Positions 1 through 8,582 of a stretch of DNA of 40,703 bases are shown in pieces (position 1 is the first letter of the stretch; each line of letters opens with the position of its first letter). Origin of the DNA: Veronia pacifica (GTDB lineage Bacteria; Pseudomonadota; Gammaproteobacteria; Enterobacterales; Vibrionaceae); contig NZ_LYBM01000044.1 of NCBI RefSeq assembly GCF_001707825.1, positions 1 to 40,703 on the forward strand, in the 5' to 3' direction. A program made the position numbers and the translations under genes. The notes under the pieces are model-generated. The model saw nothing but the letters and a program-made list of their open reading frames with translations, searched no databases and was not told the origin of the DNA.

Positions 1-91
1 TATGGCGGCCTACGGCAGTTATGGCGGCTACGGCAGTTATGGCGGCTACGGCAGTTATGGCGGCTACGGCAGTTATGGCAGTTATGGCGGA
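1..91 (+). repeat. 18-bp tandem repeat (TATGGCGGCTACGGCAGT unit)
   Basis: Three exact 18-bp units lie at 20-37, 38-55 and 56-73. A 19-base copy with an extra C precedes them at 1-19, and two shortened 9-bp units follow at 74-91. The units encode the Tyr/Gly/Ser repeats of the partial gene. Such arrays change length by slippage; the 1-base insertion would shift frame. Confidence 0.9.
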
Positions 92-178
92 CACATCAGT
101 TACCAAGCCTACATCGCCTATGTTCAATATGAAATGTTCTACAAGAATTACGGCATTACCCCAAAATATCTTCATTAA
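2..178 (+). CDS. C-terminal part of a Tyr/Gly/Ser-repeat protein (partial)
   Basis: The frame beginning at base 2 encodes repeats of Tyr-Gly-Gly-Tyr-Gly-Ser, then a Tyr-rich tail ending in a TAA at 176-178. Another forward frame is also open here but reads only an Ala/Val/Met shadow of the repeat. Low-complexity Tyr/Gly proteins of this kind are usually surface, adhesive or secreted, but no family is recognisable and the function is unknown. The first repeat copy carries one extra C at about base 10, so the ATG at base 2 is probably internal and the true gene extends beyond the left edge in another phase. A strong hairpin follows the stop by 6 bases. Confidence 0.5.
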   Translation: MAAYGSYGGYGSYGGYGSYGGYGSYGSYGGHISYQAYIAYVQYEMFYKNYGITPKYLH

Positions 179-184
179 GTTGAA

Positions 185-211
185 AAGGAGCACACCCAAA
201 GTGTGCTCCTT
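185..211 (+). terminator. Hairpin terminator after the Tyr/Gly-repeat gene
   Basis: A perfect 11-bp stem, AAGGAGCACAC paired with GTGTGCTCCTT around a CCAAA loop, starts 6 bases after the stop codon. There is little T-tract on the plus side, so it may be weakly intrinsic or mainly protect the mRNA end. Confidence 0.6.
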
Positions 212-674
212 CTGACTACTGACATTCACTTTCCCATATCACAATGACTACTCTATGCTAAACAGCCTTTACGCACTAAAAATAAACAGAGCGTTATTGG
301 CAGTATATTTAAAAACGATAGAAAGGTGTCTTTACGTCATAACCGAAATAAGACTGTAAAAACATGGATGGTTACAGGTATCCATTATATGAAAATATAA
401 TTTTAACCACGTAGCGCCTATGTAACTGTCATACTAGAAAATCTCTATTATTATAAACACTTATATCAATTTTTTTTGCCATAAATCACTTCACACCAAT
501 TATCTATCTATATGATAAAAGTTTATTAATAAACGTTATAAAAGTACCCATGCTTAAGGAAATCATCCTGATATTCAATAAAATAAATAACATTAAGTCA
601 TACATCCTCTATCACTTAATAAATATTTCCCATCACTATATTTTAGTATCTGGTATTTAGTCGATCTAATTTTT

Positions 675-702
675 GTAAAGTAGCTATCGTAAAGTAGCTA
701 TC
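675..702 (+). repeat. Tandem 14-bp direct repeat
   Basis: GTAAAGTAGCTATC occurs twice head to tail (675-688 and 689-702). It lies in non-coding DNA about 365 bases upstream of the porin. It may be a regulator-binding pair or a simple duplication; nothing else identifies it. Confidence 0.8.
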
Positions 703-878
703 ATGAAAAAAGATAAAACCTAACACTCATAGTAAAAATGTTAGTCGCTATTAGTATTAAATAAATTATTATCACCTAACCCTTCTGTGAAACATAAAAA
801 TCATATAAAAACAGAACTTACTGATATAGTAACGGATAAATTGTCTCTAATAAACGAACTCTCTTTTTTATAACCATT

Positions 879-914
879 TGCACTGTGTGGATAGTCGACC
901 CTGATTACTGGATA
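879..914 (+). promoter_or_regulatory. XylS-like paired operator upstream of the porin
   Basis: TGCA (879-882), six bases, then GGATA (889-893) is followed by a second TGGATAG whose GGATA is at 910-914. The repeat period is 21 bp. The second copy lacks a clear TGCA. XylS-type AraC regulators bind direct repeats of TGCA-N6-GGNTA at this spacing. The site points at the porin, about 150 bases before its start, and matches five other sites in the island. Confidence 0.65.
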
Positions 915-1065
915 GCAGAGTTTTTCAGTATCAATAAATTAATATTTGAAAGTGGAATTAATTATCGACGTGCAGTGCTTAACAATATTTCTCATCAACT
1001 TAGTAAATTAATATCAGAAATGTTGTCTCCGGTACGCTCGGTAGCATTATGAGAAAGGGAACATT

Positions 1066-2388
1066 ATGTTACTAGTAAAAGCTCTGAGATTTCTATTTTA
1101 TTACTCATTAAGCATCTATTCATCCACGGTGCTCGCAACTGGTTCAGGTAGCGGTTCGCTATTTAAAACAATGACTGATAGCAGTTTTGAATATTCAAAA
1201 ATATCGGTTAATGGCTGGATTGAAGCTACCGCACTTAACGCATCAGATACCTTGGATGGAGAACTGAGTAATGGAGCCTTTTTCAACCAAAAAGACGGTA
1301 TTCGTCTCAATCAGGCGGGTCTTATGCTATGCAGAGGCGTAGGGTGTTTACCAACCGCCACCTTTCCTCCCTCCCAAAACTTACTGAGTAGGATCGGTCC
1401 TTTGCCCGGCCCGGTCGGTGAGCTGGAAATAGGCTTTAACGTTACAGCGGTATACGGCGAAGATTCACAATTCCTCCGAACGGCAGGTATTGACGACTAT
1501 ACATTTGATGATGACAAAGATAACAAACTCGCCATCCCTCAGTTCTATATTGATGCCTATCTCCCCGTGTTTGGTGGTATGACAGTGATAGCGGGTAGTT
1601 TCTTTACCTCTACAGGCAATGAGATTGGCTTACCATTCACACCACCTAACTGGTTTGCTACACACACTTATGCAATGCAGCACGCTCCATCAAAACACGT
1701 TGGCGTCCTCACTGGTATAAAAATTCCCACCTCAGACGCATTCGGTCTTTTGAGTGTTGATCTGGGCTTGGTTGGCGGATGGAATAACTGGGATGAGAGA
1801 AGACCAACGGTTATTGGTGCGACGCGGTGGCGAAGTAATGATATGGCAACATGGTTAGATATCGAGCTCATCTATGGCGATGGCGAGGGTGATGCTTTTG
1901 GTCCGGCTAAAGGTGGCTCTCCCTATTTAGTTGCCAGCACAAACGGTGAAAAACGCCAACGATTGCATTCGTCAGCGACCTTGACTCACAACGTCAACCC
2001 GGACACGCAAATATCCGCAGAACTGACCTATGGCTCTCAGAAAGGTGGAGATATCGCCCCAGCACCTGTGTTTATTGTTGAGGACAGCAAATGGTATGGC
2101 GCAAATCTCGCAACAAGATTCAAAGTTAGCGAAGAACTGCATACAGGTGTTCGCGCTGAGTGGTTTAACGATGAAAAAGCAGCAAACATTCTCTGGCGTT
2201 CAACGGGTGCGACGGGAGGCAGTGTGTATTCATTAACAGCTAATCTCGATTGGAGCCTGAATCCGCACCTTAGAATAAGACCAGAAATACGTTATGACAA
2301 ATATGAAGGTGATGGTGCAGGACTCTTTGCTGGCGGAAAGTCTGATCAACAGTTCATTGCATTGATAAACGCCGTTACCTATTTTTAA
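1066..2388 (+). CDS. Outer-membrane beta-barrel porin, BBP2-like
   Basis: This 440-residue protein begins with an export signal, a hydrophobic stretch after Lys5 and Arg8 ending near VLA at about residue 24. It continues with alternating amphipathic strands and ends in an aromatic residue (TYF), as barrel proteins do. The stretch around residues 160-215 (an IPQFYIDAYLPV-type strand, then TFTSTGNE-like and HTYAMQHAPSKHVG-like text) resembles the putative beta-barrel porin-2 (OmpL-like) family. An AGGGA ribosome site precedes the ATG. It likely admits a small substrate into the periplasm. The upstream XylS-like operator places it in the same regulon as the catabolic genes, so it is probably their uptake channel. 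The substrate is not visible from sequence. Confidence 0.75.
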   Translation: MLLVKALRFLFYYSLSIYSSTVLATGSGSGSLFKTMTDSSFEYSKISVNGWIEATALNASDTLDGELSNGAFFNQKDGIRLNQAGLMLCRGVGCLPTATFPPSQNLLSRIGPLPGPVGELEIGFNVTAVYGEDSQFLRTAGIDDYTFDDDKDNKLAIPQFYIDAYLPVFGGMTVIAGSFFTSTGNEIGLPFTPPNWFATHTYAMQHAPSKHVGVLTGIKIPTSDAFGLLSVDLGLVGGWNNWDERRPTVIGATRWRSNDMATWLDIELIYGDGEGDAFGPAKGGSPYLVASTNGEKRQRLHSSATLTHNVNPDTQISAELTYGSQKGGDIAPAPVFIVEDSKWYGANLATRFKVSEELHTGVRAEWFNDEKAANILWRSTGATGGSVYSLTANLDWSLNPHLRIRPEIRYDKYEGDGAGLFAGGKSDQQFIALINAVTYF

Positions 2389-2438
2389 CGTACCTTTAAA
2401 ACTCAATGTGAAATATTGCGATTAATGGGAAATATTTG

Positions 2439-2459
2439 CCCTTTAACGAGGGTTTTTTT
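2439..2459 (+). terminator. Terminator after the porin
   Basis: CCCT and AGGG flank a 6-base loop and are followed directly by seven T residues (2453-2459), about 50 bases after the porin stop. The stem is short, so the call rests mainly on the T-tract. Confidence 0.55.
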
Positions 2460-2719
2460 CATTATATTGATGAGAGAAATATATAAAAAAATTATTATAG
2501 TAATTTTTTTTATTATAAATAATTTGATTTTAAAATTACTTTATACAAATAGTGAAAGTACTATACAAATAGTGCCACACAATAAAAACTTACAAATAAA
2601 CTGTTTTTAAAAATTAAAATCAGAATATAAATTATCTATATAAACACAGATCAAATGACTCAAGAAACAGTTAAAGCAAAATCACAAGCATTGTCTTCAC
2701 AACTTATTTAGGTGTACTC
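2460..2719. other. AT-rich leader before the FMO gene
   Basis: No gene is supported. Very AT-rich DNA, a likely promoter region for the FMO. No GGATA-type operator was found here, unlike the other transcription units of the island. Confidence 0.5.
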
Positions 2720-4213
2720 ATGATTAAGGACGTATGTATTATTGGAGCAGGTTTTGCGGGCTTGACTTCCGCAAGAGTTTTTAGTGCACTCAACTATAAC
2801 ATTACACTGTATGAAAAAGAGGCAGATGTTGGAGGCGTCTGGTCTGCTTCAAGACGTTATCCCGGGTTGACCACACAAAATACCCGAAAAACCTACGAGC
2901 TGTCTGACTTTCCTATGCCATCTAATTACCCGGAGTGGCCGAGCGGCGAGCAAGTTCAACACTACATGCAATCATACGTCGATCATTTTAACCTCAATGA
3001 CAATATTCATTTAAATACGAAAGTCGTCAGCACCAAATACAAAAAAGGTGTTCAAAAGTGGGCGGTCACTGTTGCTCAAAAAAATGATGACGGCACGATT
3101 GAAGAGCTCACCAATGAATTTGATTACCTCATCATAGGTAACGGAATTTTCTCAGTACCTTCAGTGCCAACGTATAAAGGGATTGATAGCTTTACTGAAG
3201 CAGGAGGCATGATATGCCACACCAGCGAATTTACTGATAAAGAGAAAGCCAGAGGGAAAAATGTGCTCGTTATTGGTTATGGTAAGTCTTCTTGCGATGT
3301 CGCCAATGCCATTTATGACATCACTGGAAGTACGCATGTGGTTGCCCGAAACCTTATCTGGAAAATCCCTAAGCTCATTGCAAATAAGCTTAACTACAAA
3401 CATCTCTTTCTCTCTCGAATGAGCGAAGCACTTTTTCGGTACATACATCTTCGCGGTGTTGATAAGTTTTTTCATACCGTCGGCAACCCAATTCGAAAAT
3501 CTATGCTCAGCTCCGTTGAATTCATTGTTGAACGGCAACTCGGTCTCAGTCGTCTTGGCTTACACCCGAATAAACCACTGGAGAGCATTGCAAGAAGCAC
3601 AGTGAGTCTGGTCAGTGACAACTTCTACCAGAACATAGAAGAAGGAAATATTGGCATAAAGAAAAATACTGTCATCAAAGAGCTTAGTGGTCGTCAGGCA
3701 ACCCTCTCTAATGGTGATGTCGTGCCTGTAGATCTGATTGTCTGCGGAACTGGCTGGAAGCAGGTATGTCCTTTTCTCGACGAAGAAACCCTGGCCAAAG
3801 TTACCGATGAGGAAGGAAACTTCAGGCTCTACCGCTCCATGCTTCCTGTCGGCGTAGAACGGCTGGCATTCAATGGCTATAACTCTTCATTTTTCAGCCA
3901 GTTGAATTGCGAAATTGGTGCTTTGTGGCTTGCTGACTATATAAATGGCGGTTTCTCATTACCATCAGAATTAGAGCAGAACAAAATTGTCGACGAACGG
4001 CTGGCCTGGATGGAACAACGCACTGATGGAAAACACTCAAAAGGCACTAACATCATCCCCTTCTCGATACATCATATTGACGAACTGTTGGGCGATATGA
4101 AAATGAACATCGGTCGCTTTACACGCTTTAAACAGTGGCTGGGAGCACTCAATCCGGAAGTGTATTCGAAGATATTACCCCGATTACAAAAAAAGTATCA
4201 GAACCAGCAATAA
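2720..4213 (+). CDS. Flavin-containing monooxygenase (class B)
   Basis: This 497-residue protein has an FAD-binding GAGFAG at residues 9-14, a second dinucleotide motif (GYGKSS, about residues 186-191) for NADPH, and between them an FMO-type signature around GGMICHTSEF. A CGTGW motif near residue 347 is also typical of the family. Class B FMOs use NADPH and O2 to oxygenate soft nucleophiles. Bacterial members are known to oxidise trimethylamine and also indole (to indoxyl), and relatives include plant YUCCA enzymes and Baeyer-Villiger enzymes. It stands alone between the porin and the first AraC gene, with a possible hairpin after it. Its place beside an indole/isatin-type gene set suggests an early oxygenation step, but that is inference. 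Confidence 0.8.
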   Translation: MIKDVCIIGAGFAGLTSARVFSALNYNITLYEKEADVGGVWSASRRYPGLTTQNTRKTYELSDFPMPSNYPEWPSGEQVQHYMQSYVDHFNLNDNIHLNTKVVSTKYKKGVQKWAVTVAQKNDDGTIEELTNEFDYLIIGNGIFSVPSVPTYKGIDSFTEAGGMICHTSEFTDKEKARGKNVLVIGYGKSSCDVANAIYDITGSTHVVARNLIWKIPKLIANKLNYKHLFLSRMSEALFRYIHLRGVDKFFHTVGNPIRKSMLSSVEFIVERQLGLSRLGLHPNKPLESIARSTVSLVSDNFYQNIEEGNIGIKKNTVIKELSGRQATLSNGDVVPVDLIVCGTGWKQVCPFLDEETLAKVTDEEGNFRLYRSMLPVGVERLAFNGYNSSFFSQLNCEIGALWLADYINGGFSLPSELEQNKIVDERLAWMEQRTDGKHSKGTNIIPFSIHHIDELLGDMKMNIGRFTRFKQWLGALNPEVYSKILPRLQKKYQNQQ

Positions 4214-4331
4214 ACGATTAAAAGCAGAGAACCTAATATGCTGGGACAGAAAGGAGGTTTGTTCAGTCTCAGCTTGGTTGTCACCCGCCCCTGCACCGAT
4301 TACACATAGTATCAGCAACTACCTGATTTGA

Positions 4332-4354
4332 GGCGCTTATCGTCCTGATAAGCC
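4332..4354 (+). terminator. Possible hairpin after the FMO gene
   Basis: GGCGCTTATC and GATAAGCC form a stem with one bulged G around a GTCCT loop, about 120 bases after the FMO stop. There is no clear T-tract, so termination is only possible. Confidence 0.35.
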
Positions 4355-4511
4355 TTACCTTAATACTCATGTACTTCTATATCTCCAAAAGCAAACACAC
4401 CGTATCGATTTTCTGACTTCACATTTAAGATATCCTAAATAATATGCTTATTTATGCATATTAATTTTAGTTATAGAAAACTAACAGAAAACGCACGATA
4501 AAATCGTTTTC

Positions 4512-4546
4512 TACACCTATCGGATAATGGACACAGGAAATGGATA
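4512..4546 (+). promoter_or_regulatory. XylS-like paired operator upstream of the first AraC gene
   Basis: TACA-N6-GGATA (4512-4526) and CACA-N6-GGATA (4532-4546) are direct repeats exactly 20 bp apart, about 112 bases before the AraC start. The A-boxes are one or two bases off TGCA, while both GGATA boxes are exact. It may provide autoregulation or cross-regulation by the paralogue. Confidence 0.65.
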
Positions 4547-4658
4547 GAGAGAAATCAATGTTAATGTAATGTTAAATTTGCAACAGAAATAAAAATGTTA
4601 TGCATTATAGTGAATAAATAATAGATAGGGATGCTTAAGTATCTTGAGGATGGAAGCT

Positions 4659-5672
4659 ATGTATAACTCAAATACTGACGATGTATTTTGCCAGCAGATA
4701 AAAAGTGGAATCAGTCACTCCAATCGACTTGTATTTGCATCCAAAGTCAAAGACGACGTTCAGGAAGCTGTCGGTAGGATGATGAAACCACATTCACTGG
4801 TTGTAACAGACAATAAACTGCCGCTCAATGCAAATATGTACCACCTCCGCATCGGTGATATCTCTTTCAGTCGGCTGCAGTACGGTGCGAGTGTCGCAAT
4901 CGAGCCCGACTGTCTGGGTGATTTTTATCTGGTGCAAATGCCATTAAATGGGCTGGCAGAAGTTGATGACTGCTATGAAAAAATACATTCAGGGCCGCAG
5001 TTGGCATCTGTACTGAGTCCCTATTCAAAGATAGTCATGAACTGGCAATCAGGCACAGATCAGTTTTTGGTAAAGATACCTAAACCTCTGATTGAGCGAA
5101 CAATCACTGGCATCTTAGGTTATCAAATAGAGCAACCCCTCCGATTTGATCTGGGTTTTCATTGGCAAAATAGCCGTCAGTGGAGGAGCCTGTTACCCAG
5201 CATCATTGACTTTGCATCTAATCTTTCATCAACAGATAACCACAACAAACTCATTGCCGCTCAGCTTGATCAGTTGATAACCACATGCCTACTCAGCGCC
5301 CATCACCACAACTATACGTCTCTAAGCTCTGATCTGAAGACAACAAATGTCAGGCCCCGACATGTTCGCTATGTTCAGGAGTATATTGAGGCTCACATCA
5401 ATGAAAGCCTGACACCTGAATACCTTGCAAATATCGCTGGCGTCAGTTTACGGAGCCTGTATTCAGGGTTTAAAGATTTTCTTGGGGTCAGCCCTATGCA
5501 ATATCTACGTGATATTCGAATGGACAAAGTGCGTAATGACATACTCAGTGGTCAGGCTCAGAGTGTCACTGGCGTTGCAATGAAGTGGGGATTCACGCAT
5601 ATGGGCCGCTTTAGCTGCGAGTACAAAAAGCGTTTCAACGAAACACCACGGGAAACACTGCGCAGTTTGTGA
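4659..5672 (+). CDS. AraC/XylS-family transcriptional regulator (copy 1)
   Basis: This 337-residue regulator has an N-terminal AraC_binding_2-type sensor domain (about residues 20-210) and a C-terminal double helix-turn-helix (about 230-335, with LANIAGVSLRSLYSGFKDF, PMQYLRDIRMD and WGFTHMGRFSCEYKKRF). This layout is that of XylS, BenR and FeaR, activators that sense aromatic acids or amines. The ATG at 4659 is chosen because GAGGA lies 8 bases upstream and because it matches the start of the paralogue at 8583-9596; the earlier ATG at 4650 lacks a ribosome site. A paired XylS-like operator lies upstream and a strong terminator downstream. The effector is unknown. Confidence 0.88.
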   Translation: MYNSNTDDVFCQQIKSGISHSNRLVFASKVKDDVQEAVGRMMKPHSLVVTDNKLPLNANMYHLRIGDISFSRLQYGASVAIEPDCLGDFYLVQMPLNGLAEVDDCYEKIHSGPQLASVLSPYSKIVMNWQSGTDQFLVKIPKPLIERTITGILGYQIEQPLRFDLGFHWQNSRQWRSLLPSIIDFASNLSSTDNHNKLIAAQLDQLITTCLLSAHHHNYTSLSSDLKTTNVRPRHVRYVQEYIEAHINESLTPEYLANIAGVSLRSLYSGFKDFLGVSPMQYLRDIRMDKVRNDILSGQAQSVTGVAMKWGFTHMGRFSCEYKKRFNETPRETLRSL

Positions 5673-5723
5673 AGGCAGAGATCACTTATTACAGCCAGAA
5701 GTGAGAATCCAAATGTCAATTTG

Positions 5724-5771
5724 CCTGATTTGTCTGTTTTCCCTATAAACCAGACGATTCAGGCTTTTTTT
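5724..5771 (+). terminator. Intrinsic terminator after the first AraC gene
   Basis: CCTGATTTGTCTG (5724-5736) pairs with CAGACGATTCAGG (5751-5763) at 11 of 13 positions and is followed by a run of seven T residues. Confidence 0.8.
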
Positions 5772-5886
5772 AATGATTCTGCTTCTTCTACTGCAGTTTT
5801 TTTTCTGTTTTGCCTTTCTACCATAGCCGGCCTGTCACATAGCAGAACAGTCTTAAAGAAAGAGGGGGCGTTTGCTATGCAGGATG

Positions 5887-5916
5887 TTTGAGTGGCTCTC
5901 AACATTACCACTCAAA
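5887..5916 (-). terminator. Hairpin after the flavoprotein gene
   Basis: TTTGAGTGG and CCACTCAAA form a perfect 9-bp stem with a 12-base loop, 25 bases past the flavoprotein stop on the minus strand. There is no T-tract, so it may be a weak terminator or an mRNA-end hairpin. Confidence 0.4.
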
Positions 5917-5940
5917 CTGATGTGAGGCTGGTGTGGTAAG

Positions 5941-7554
5941 TCAATTTGTCAGCTTCTTAGCAACCAGATAGCCAGATGTCGCCCCGAGCCCCGGTCCGGG
6001 ATGTGTACTTGCGCCGATGTGATACACATTTGGAATATGCGTATTGTGTGCCCGGGCTTTGCTGCTGGGCGAGAAAGGTCGCAGCCAGAAAAACTGATCT
6101 GGACTACAAACACCGGAGTAAGGGTCACCCCCAACCAAATTACAATTGAGATGCTCTAAATCTGCCGGACAATAGGCTTTTCGGCCAACGATGATCTCAG
6201 ACAGACCGGGCATGACGCACTCCAACCTTGCCTGAACCCGATCAGCAACCATCTCTCTGATGTCTTCATTCCATTTGCCGTCTTCAGGCGCAGGAATTTC
6301 ACCGAGCGCATCGCCTTTGATATATGAGGGAAGCTCCTGCATTTGTATCCAGAGGATCCAGCTACCATCGGGTGCGCGACTGGGGTCCACCGCTGTCGGC
6401 TGTCCAATACCTAAAGTAGGACAGCTCGGTATCAGGCCATTATTGGCTTCGGTAACTGATAGACAAACCTGCTCCATGCTTTCCGTCAAATGCACGAGAG
6501 GAACGTTGACCAGCTCGGGCGTTTTCCAGGGTGGCGGCGCAGAAAGAGCAAAGTGTATCTGCATTCCCCCCCGGCCAAATTGATAACTTCCCGCCTTTGT
6601 TGCCAACTCCACAGGCACGCTGTGCGCTGGCGTGAGTAATGATTGGTATAGCTTATCTGGCGTGACATTGCAGATAACATTTTCTCTCGCACGATAGCTG
6701 GCTTTCTCAGTTCTCACCCCCAACGCTCGCAGCTTTGATGTGTTGTTATTGGTGATAATCCCGGTGACCTCGGTATCACAGATAGCTCTTCCTCCATGAT
6801 CAGTGATCACTTTGAGTAGCGCATCAACAATGTGGGCACTTCCTCCTTTGACTACCGGCATGCCGCCCGCTACGACAGCAGCAAAAGTAAGCTTACCAAT
6901 AAGCGCGGAAATGGCCTCATCTGGACCGAGACCCGTATGGAGAACCCATGGTGCAATGAGGGCTCTGTTCATGTCATCACTCAGCGTTCTGTTTGCCCAT
7001 TTTCGGCATGACTCCAGAGAATCCGCGGCGAATGACATCAAACCCGGCATGCCCCTTACCCGCCATTCTTTGTACAACAGCTTGATCAATGACCAGCTAT
7101 ACGGGTCGTTGCCCAGCAGGCCAAAGGTCAGTACTGCATCCTCTCCAAACATTTTTCCGGCCATCTGCCCAAAGGCTTTGCCATCTCCCGGACAAATGGC
7201 TTCCAACCTTGCAACCGTATCCTCGATATCGTTTTTTACCGCCAGCCCACTGCCATCAGGAAACACTATACCCGTTGAATAGTCATTTTGTTCAAACGTC
7301 AGCCCGGCTTTATCCAGCTCAGTTTTTAATGCCGCGTAACCAGGGCTACCGACAAATAACGGATACCAGCTCGACATAATATCGTGATGGTAACCCGGAA
7401 ATAGCTCCTCAGTGCGTATACAGCCACCAAACACTGAGTTTCGCTCAAGCACCAATACAGACTTGCCCTTCACCGCCAGCATAGCGGCACAAACGAGCGA
7501 GTTGATACCACTGCCAACAACGATGCTATCCGTCTCAAGTTCATAATTTTCCAT
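5941..7554 (-). CDS. Phytoene-desaturase-like FAD-dependent oxidoreductase
   Basis: This 537-residue protein has an N-terminal Rossmann FAD motif (VVGSGINSLVCAAMLAVKGK, about residues 12-31, then LERNSVFGG) and a C-terminal GASTHPGPGLGATSGY segment. Both are typical of the CrtI/phytoene dehydrogenase-related group, which removes hydrides from C-C or C-N bonds. This family is broad and not restricted to carotenoids; no other carotenoid gene is present. The ATG at 7554 follows GGAGG with 4 bases between. It lies 36 bases downstream of the SDR gene, so the two form an operon served by the XylS-like site at 8441-8475. It probably carries out an oxidation step on the island's substrate, but which one is unknown. 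Confidence 0.78.
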   Translation of the reverse strand: MENYELETDSIVVGSGINSLVCAAMLAVKGKSVLVLERNSVFGGCIRTEELFPGYHHDIMSSWYPLFVGSPGYAALKTELDKAGLTFEQNDYSTGIVFPDGSGLAVKNDIEDTVARLEAICPGDGKAFGQMAGKMFGEDAVLTFGLLGNDPYSWSLIKLLYKEWRVRGMPGLMSFAADSLESCRKWANRTLSDDMNRALIAPWVLHTGLGPDEAISALIGKLTFAAVVAGGMPVVKGGSAHIVDALLKVITDHGGRAICDTEVTGIITNNNTSKLRALGVRTEKASYRARENVICNVTPDKLYQSLLTPAHSVPVELATKAGSYQFGRGGMQIHFALSAPPPWKTPELVNVPLVHLTESMEQVCLSVTEANNGLIPSCPTLGIGQPTAVDPSRAPDGSWILWIQMQELPSYIKGDALGEIPAPEDGKWNEDIREMVADRVQARLECVMPGLSEIIVGRKAYCPADLEHLNCNLVGGDPYSGVCSPDQFFWLRPFSPSSKARAHNTHIPNVYHIGASTHPGPGLGATSGYLVAKKLTN

Positions 7555-7590
7555 GGTTCCTCCTTCAGGCTCCACCAGCCGTGGCTTTGT

Positions 7591-8370
7591 TTAATCCATC
7601 AAAAGAGGAATAGCGGGTGCAGCCCGCTCTGGCCCCATAGCGGAATAACCACCGTCGACAGCGTAATCTGAACCAGTGACAAAGCTGGAGAGATCAGACA
7701 ACAAGAAAGCCACCACTTGTGCAACTTCTTCTGGGTTAGCCACCCGTTTCAGTAAATGAAAATCTGCCGCGACCTTGTCTGTTTTCTGCCGATTGCCATC
7801 CGTCAATTCGTCCATGATCCTTGACCATGTCCATCCGGGAGAGACGGAGTTAACACGTATATTGTCTCCGGCAAAATCCATTGCCATACTGCGAGTCACC
7901 TGCAGAAGTGCAGCTTTTGAGGTGGGATAAAGCCATCGGCCTGTCTGCGCAACCGATGAAGAGATACTGGTAAAATTAACAATGGCACCGCCTCCCGATT
8001 CAATAAGATGAGGGCGAACCAAATTAGATGCCATGACTGCACTGACAAGATTAACATTTAGTGCATCGAGCCAATCTTTTCTCGACGACGCCATGCCTTC
8101 GTCAAGGTAAGTTGCTGCTAAATTAACCAGAAAATCAATCTGTCCATTCGCGCTTTTAACACTTTTTATTGCCTGACTGAGCGCGGCATCATCCGTAATG
8201 TCCAGTTGAATGTAATCGACGTCTGGTTCCGCCTCTTCAGCGGGACAAGCCACAATATCGAATACGACAACTTTGACGCCGTGACCAGACAGCACATCAA
8301 CGACCGATTGACCTATTTTTGTCACGCCACCGGTGACAATAGCAACTTTTCCATTTAATCCATCCATCAT
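7591..8370 (-). CDS. Short-chain dehydrogenase/reductase
   Basis: This is a 259-residue classical SDR with an N-terminal TGG.TKIGQ cofactor motif (VAIVTGGVTKIGQ), a NLAA segment, a catalytic Ser (SISSS), YPTSK as the Tyr-x-x-x-Lys pair, and a C-terminal GSDYAVDGGYSAMG. It should interconvert an alcohol and a ketone with NAD(P)H. Two ATGs (8370 and 8367) follow a GGGAG site; 8367 has the better spacing, so the exact start may be one codon later. It is the first gene of a two-gene operon with the flavoprotein and has its own paired operator. In an indole-type pathway it could oxidise a hydroxy-oxindole to isatin, but that is inference only. Confidence 0.85.
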   Translation of the reverse strand: MMDGLNGKVAIVTGGVTKIGQSVVDVLSGHGVKVVVFDIVACPAEEAEPDVDYIQLDITDDAALSQAIKSVKSANGQIDFLVNLAATYLDEGMASSRKDWLDALNVNLVSAVMASNLVRPHLIESGGGAIVNFTSISSSVAQTGRWLYPTSKAALLQVTRSMAMDFAGDNIRVNSVSPGWTWSRIMDELTDGNRQKTDKVAADFHLLKRVANPEEVAQVVAFLLSDLSSFVTGSDYAVDGGYSAMGPERAAPAIPLLMD

Positions 8371-8440
8371 TTTCTCCCTGATTATTTGGGTAATGCGCCG
8401 AGCGCCTACCCTCAAGTTAATCAAGGAGAGGATGACCATC

Positions 8441-8475
8441 TATCCAGTTAGGGTGGGTGTTATCCAACAAGTGCT
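8441..8475 (-). promoter_or_regulatory. XylS-like paired operator upstream of the SDR operon
   Basis: On the minus strand AGCA-N6-GGATA is followed 20 bp later by a second TGGATAG (plus-strand TATCC at 8461-8465 and 8441-8445). The second A-box is degenerate. The site lies about 70-105 bases upstream of the SDR start and points at it. Confidence 0.65.
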
Positions 8476-8517
8476 CGTATGACTGTAGATTTCAATTTTA
8501 TCAATAGGTAACCGTCA

Positions 8518-8541
8518 ACCCACCAGAATACGCTGGTGAGT
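8518..8541 (-). terminator. Hairpin between the second AraC gene and the SDR operon
   Basis: ACCCACCAG and CTGGTGAGT form an 8-of-9 stem around AATACG, about 40 bases after the AraC stop. There is no T-tract, so termination is uncertain. Confidence 0.4.
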
Positions 8542-8582
8542 CACAGGTAAAAAAGAGGTGAATATAGGTATTGAATGTTTCG

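Larger units (their letters stand above)
212..1065. other. Long AT-rich intergenic region upstream of the porin
   Basis: No convincing gene is seen in about 850 bases. It contains a perfect tandem 14-bp repeat (675-702) and a paired GGATA operator (879-914), described separately. The rest is AT-rich and probably holds the porin promoter. Confidence 0.6.
4214..4658. other. Intergenic region between FMO and the first AraC gene
   Basis: No gene is supported in about 445 bases. It contains a weak hairpin (4332-4354) and a paired GGATA operator (4512-4546) in front of the AraC gene. Confidence 0.6.

Noticed and set aside
21-215. Ala/Val/Met-rich open frame at the left edge
   Set aside because: It is a shadow of the Tyr/Gly/Ser repeat in another frame. 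The frame from base 2 has the protein-like tail and a hairpin after its stop.
879-914. CRISPR or iteron-like array from the GGATA repeats
   Set aside because: Each site has only two copies at helical spacing and precedes a gene, which fits an AraC-type operator, not an array.
2416-2610. Short AT-rich frame after the porin
   Set aside because: It covers the porin terminator and consists of Ile/Lys/Asn text expected from AT-rich DNA.
3161-3538. Minus-strand 125-codon frame opposite the FMO
   Set aside because: It is antisense to conserved FMO motifs, has no ribosome site and no recognisable domain.
6803-7282. Plus-strand 159-codon frame opposite the flavoprotein
   Set aside because: It lies wholly inside a well-supported flavoprotein gene with FAD motifs on the other strand, and its own text has no family features.
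5941-7554. Carotenoid biosynthesis gene
   Set aside because: The CrtI-like family is broad, no other carotenoid gene is present, and the context is aromatic catabolism.
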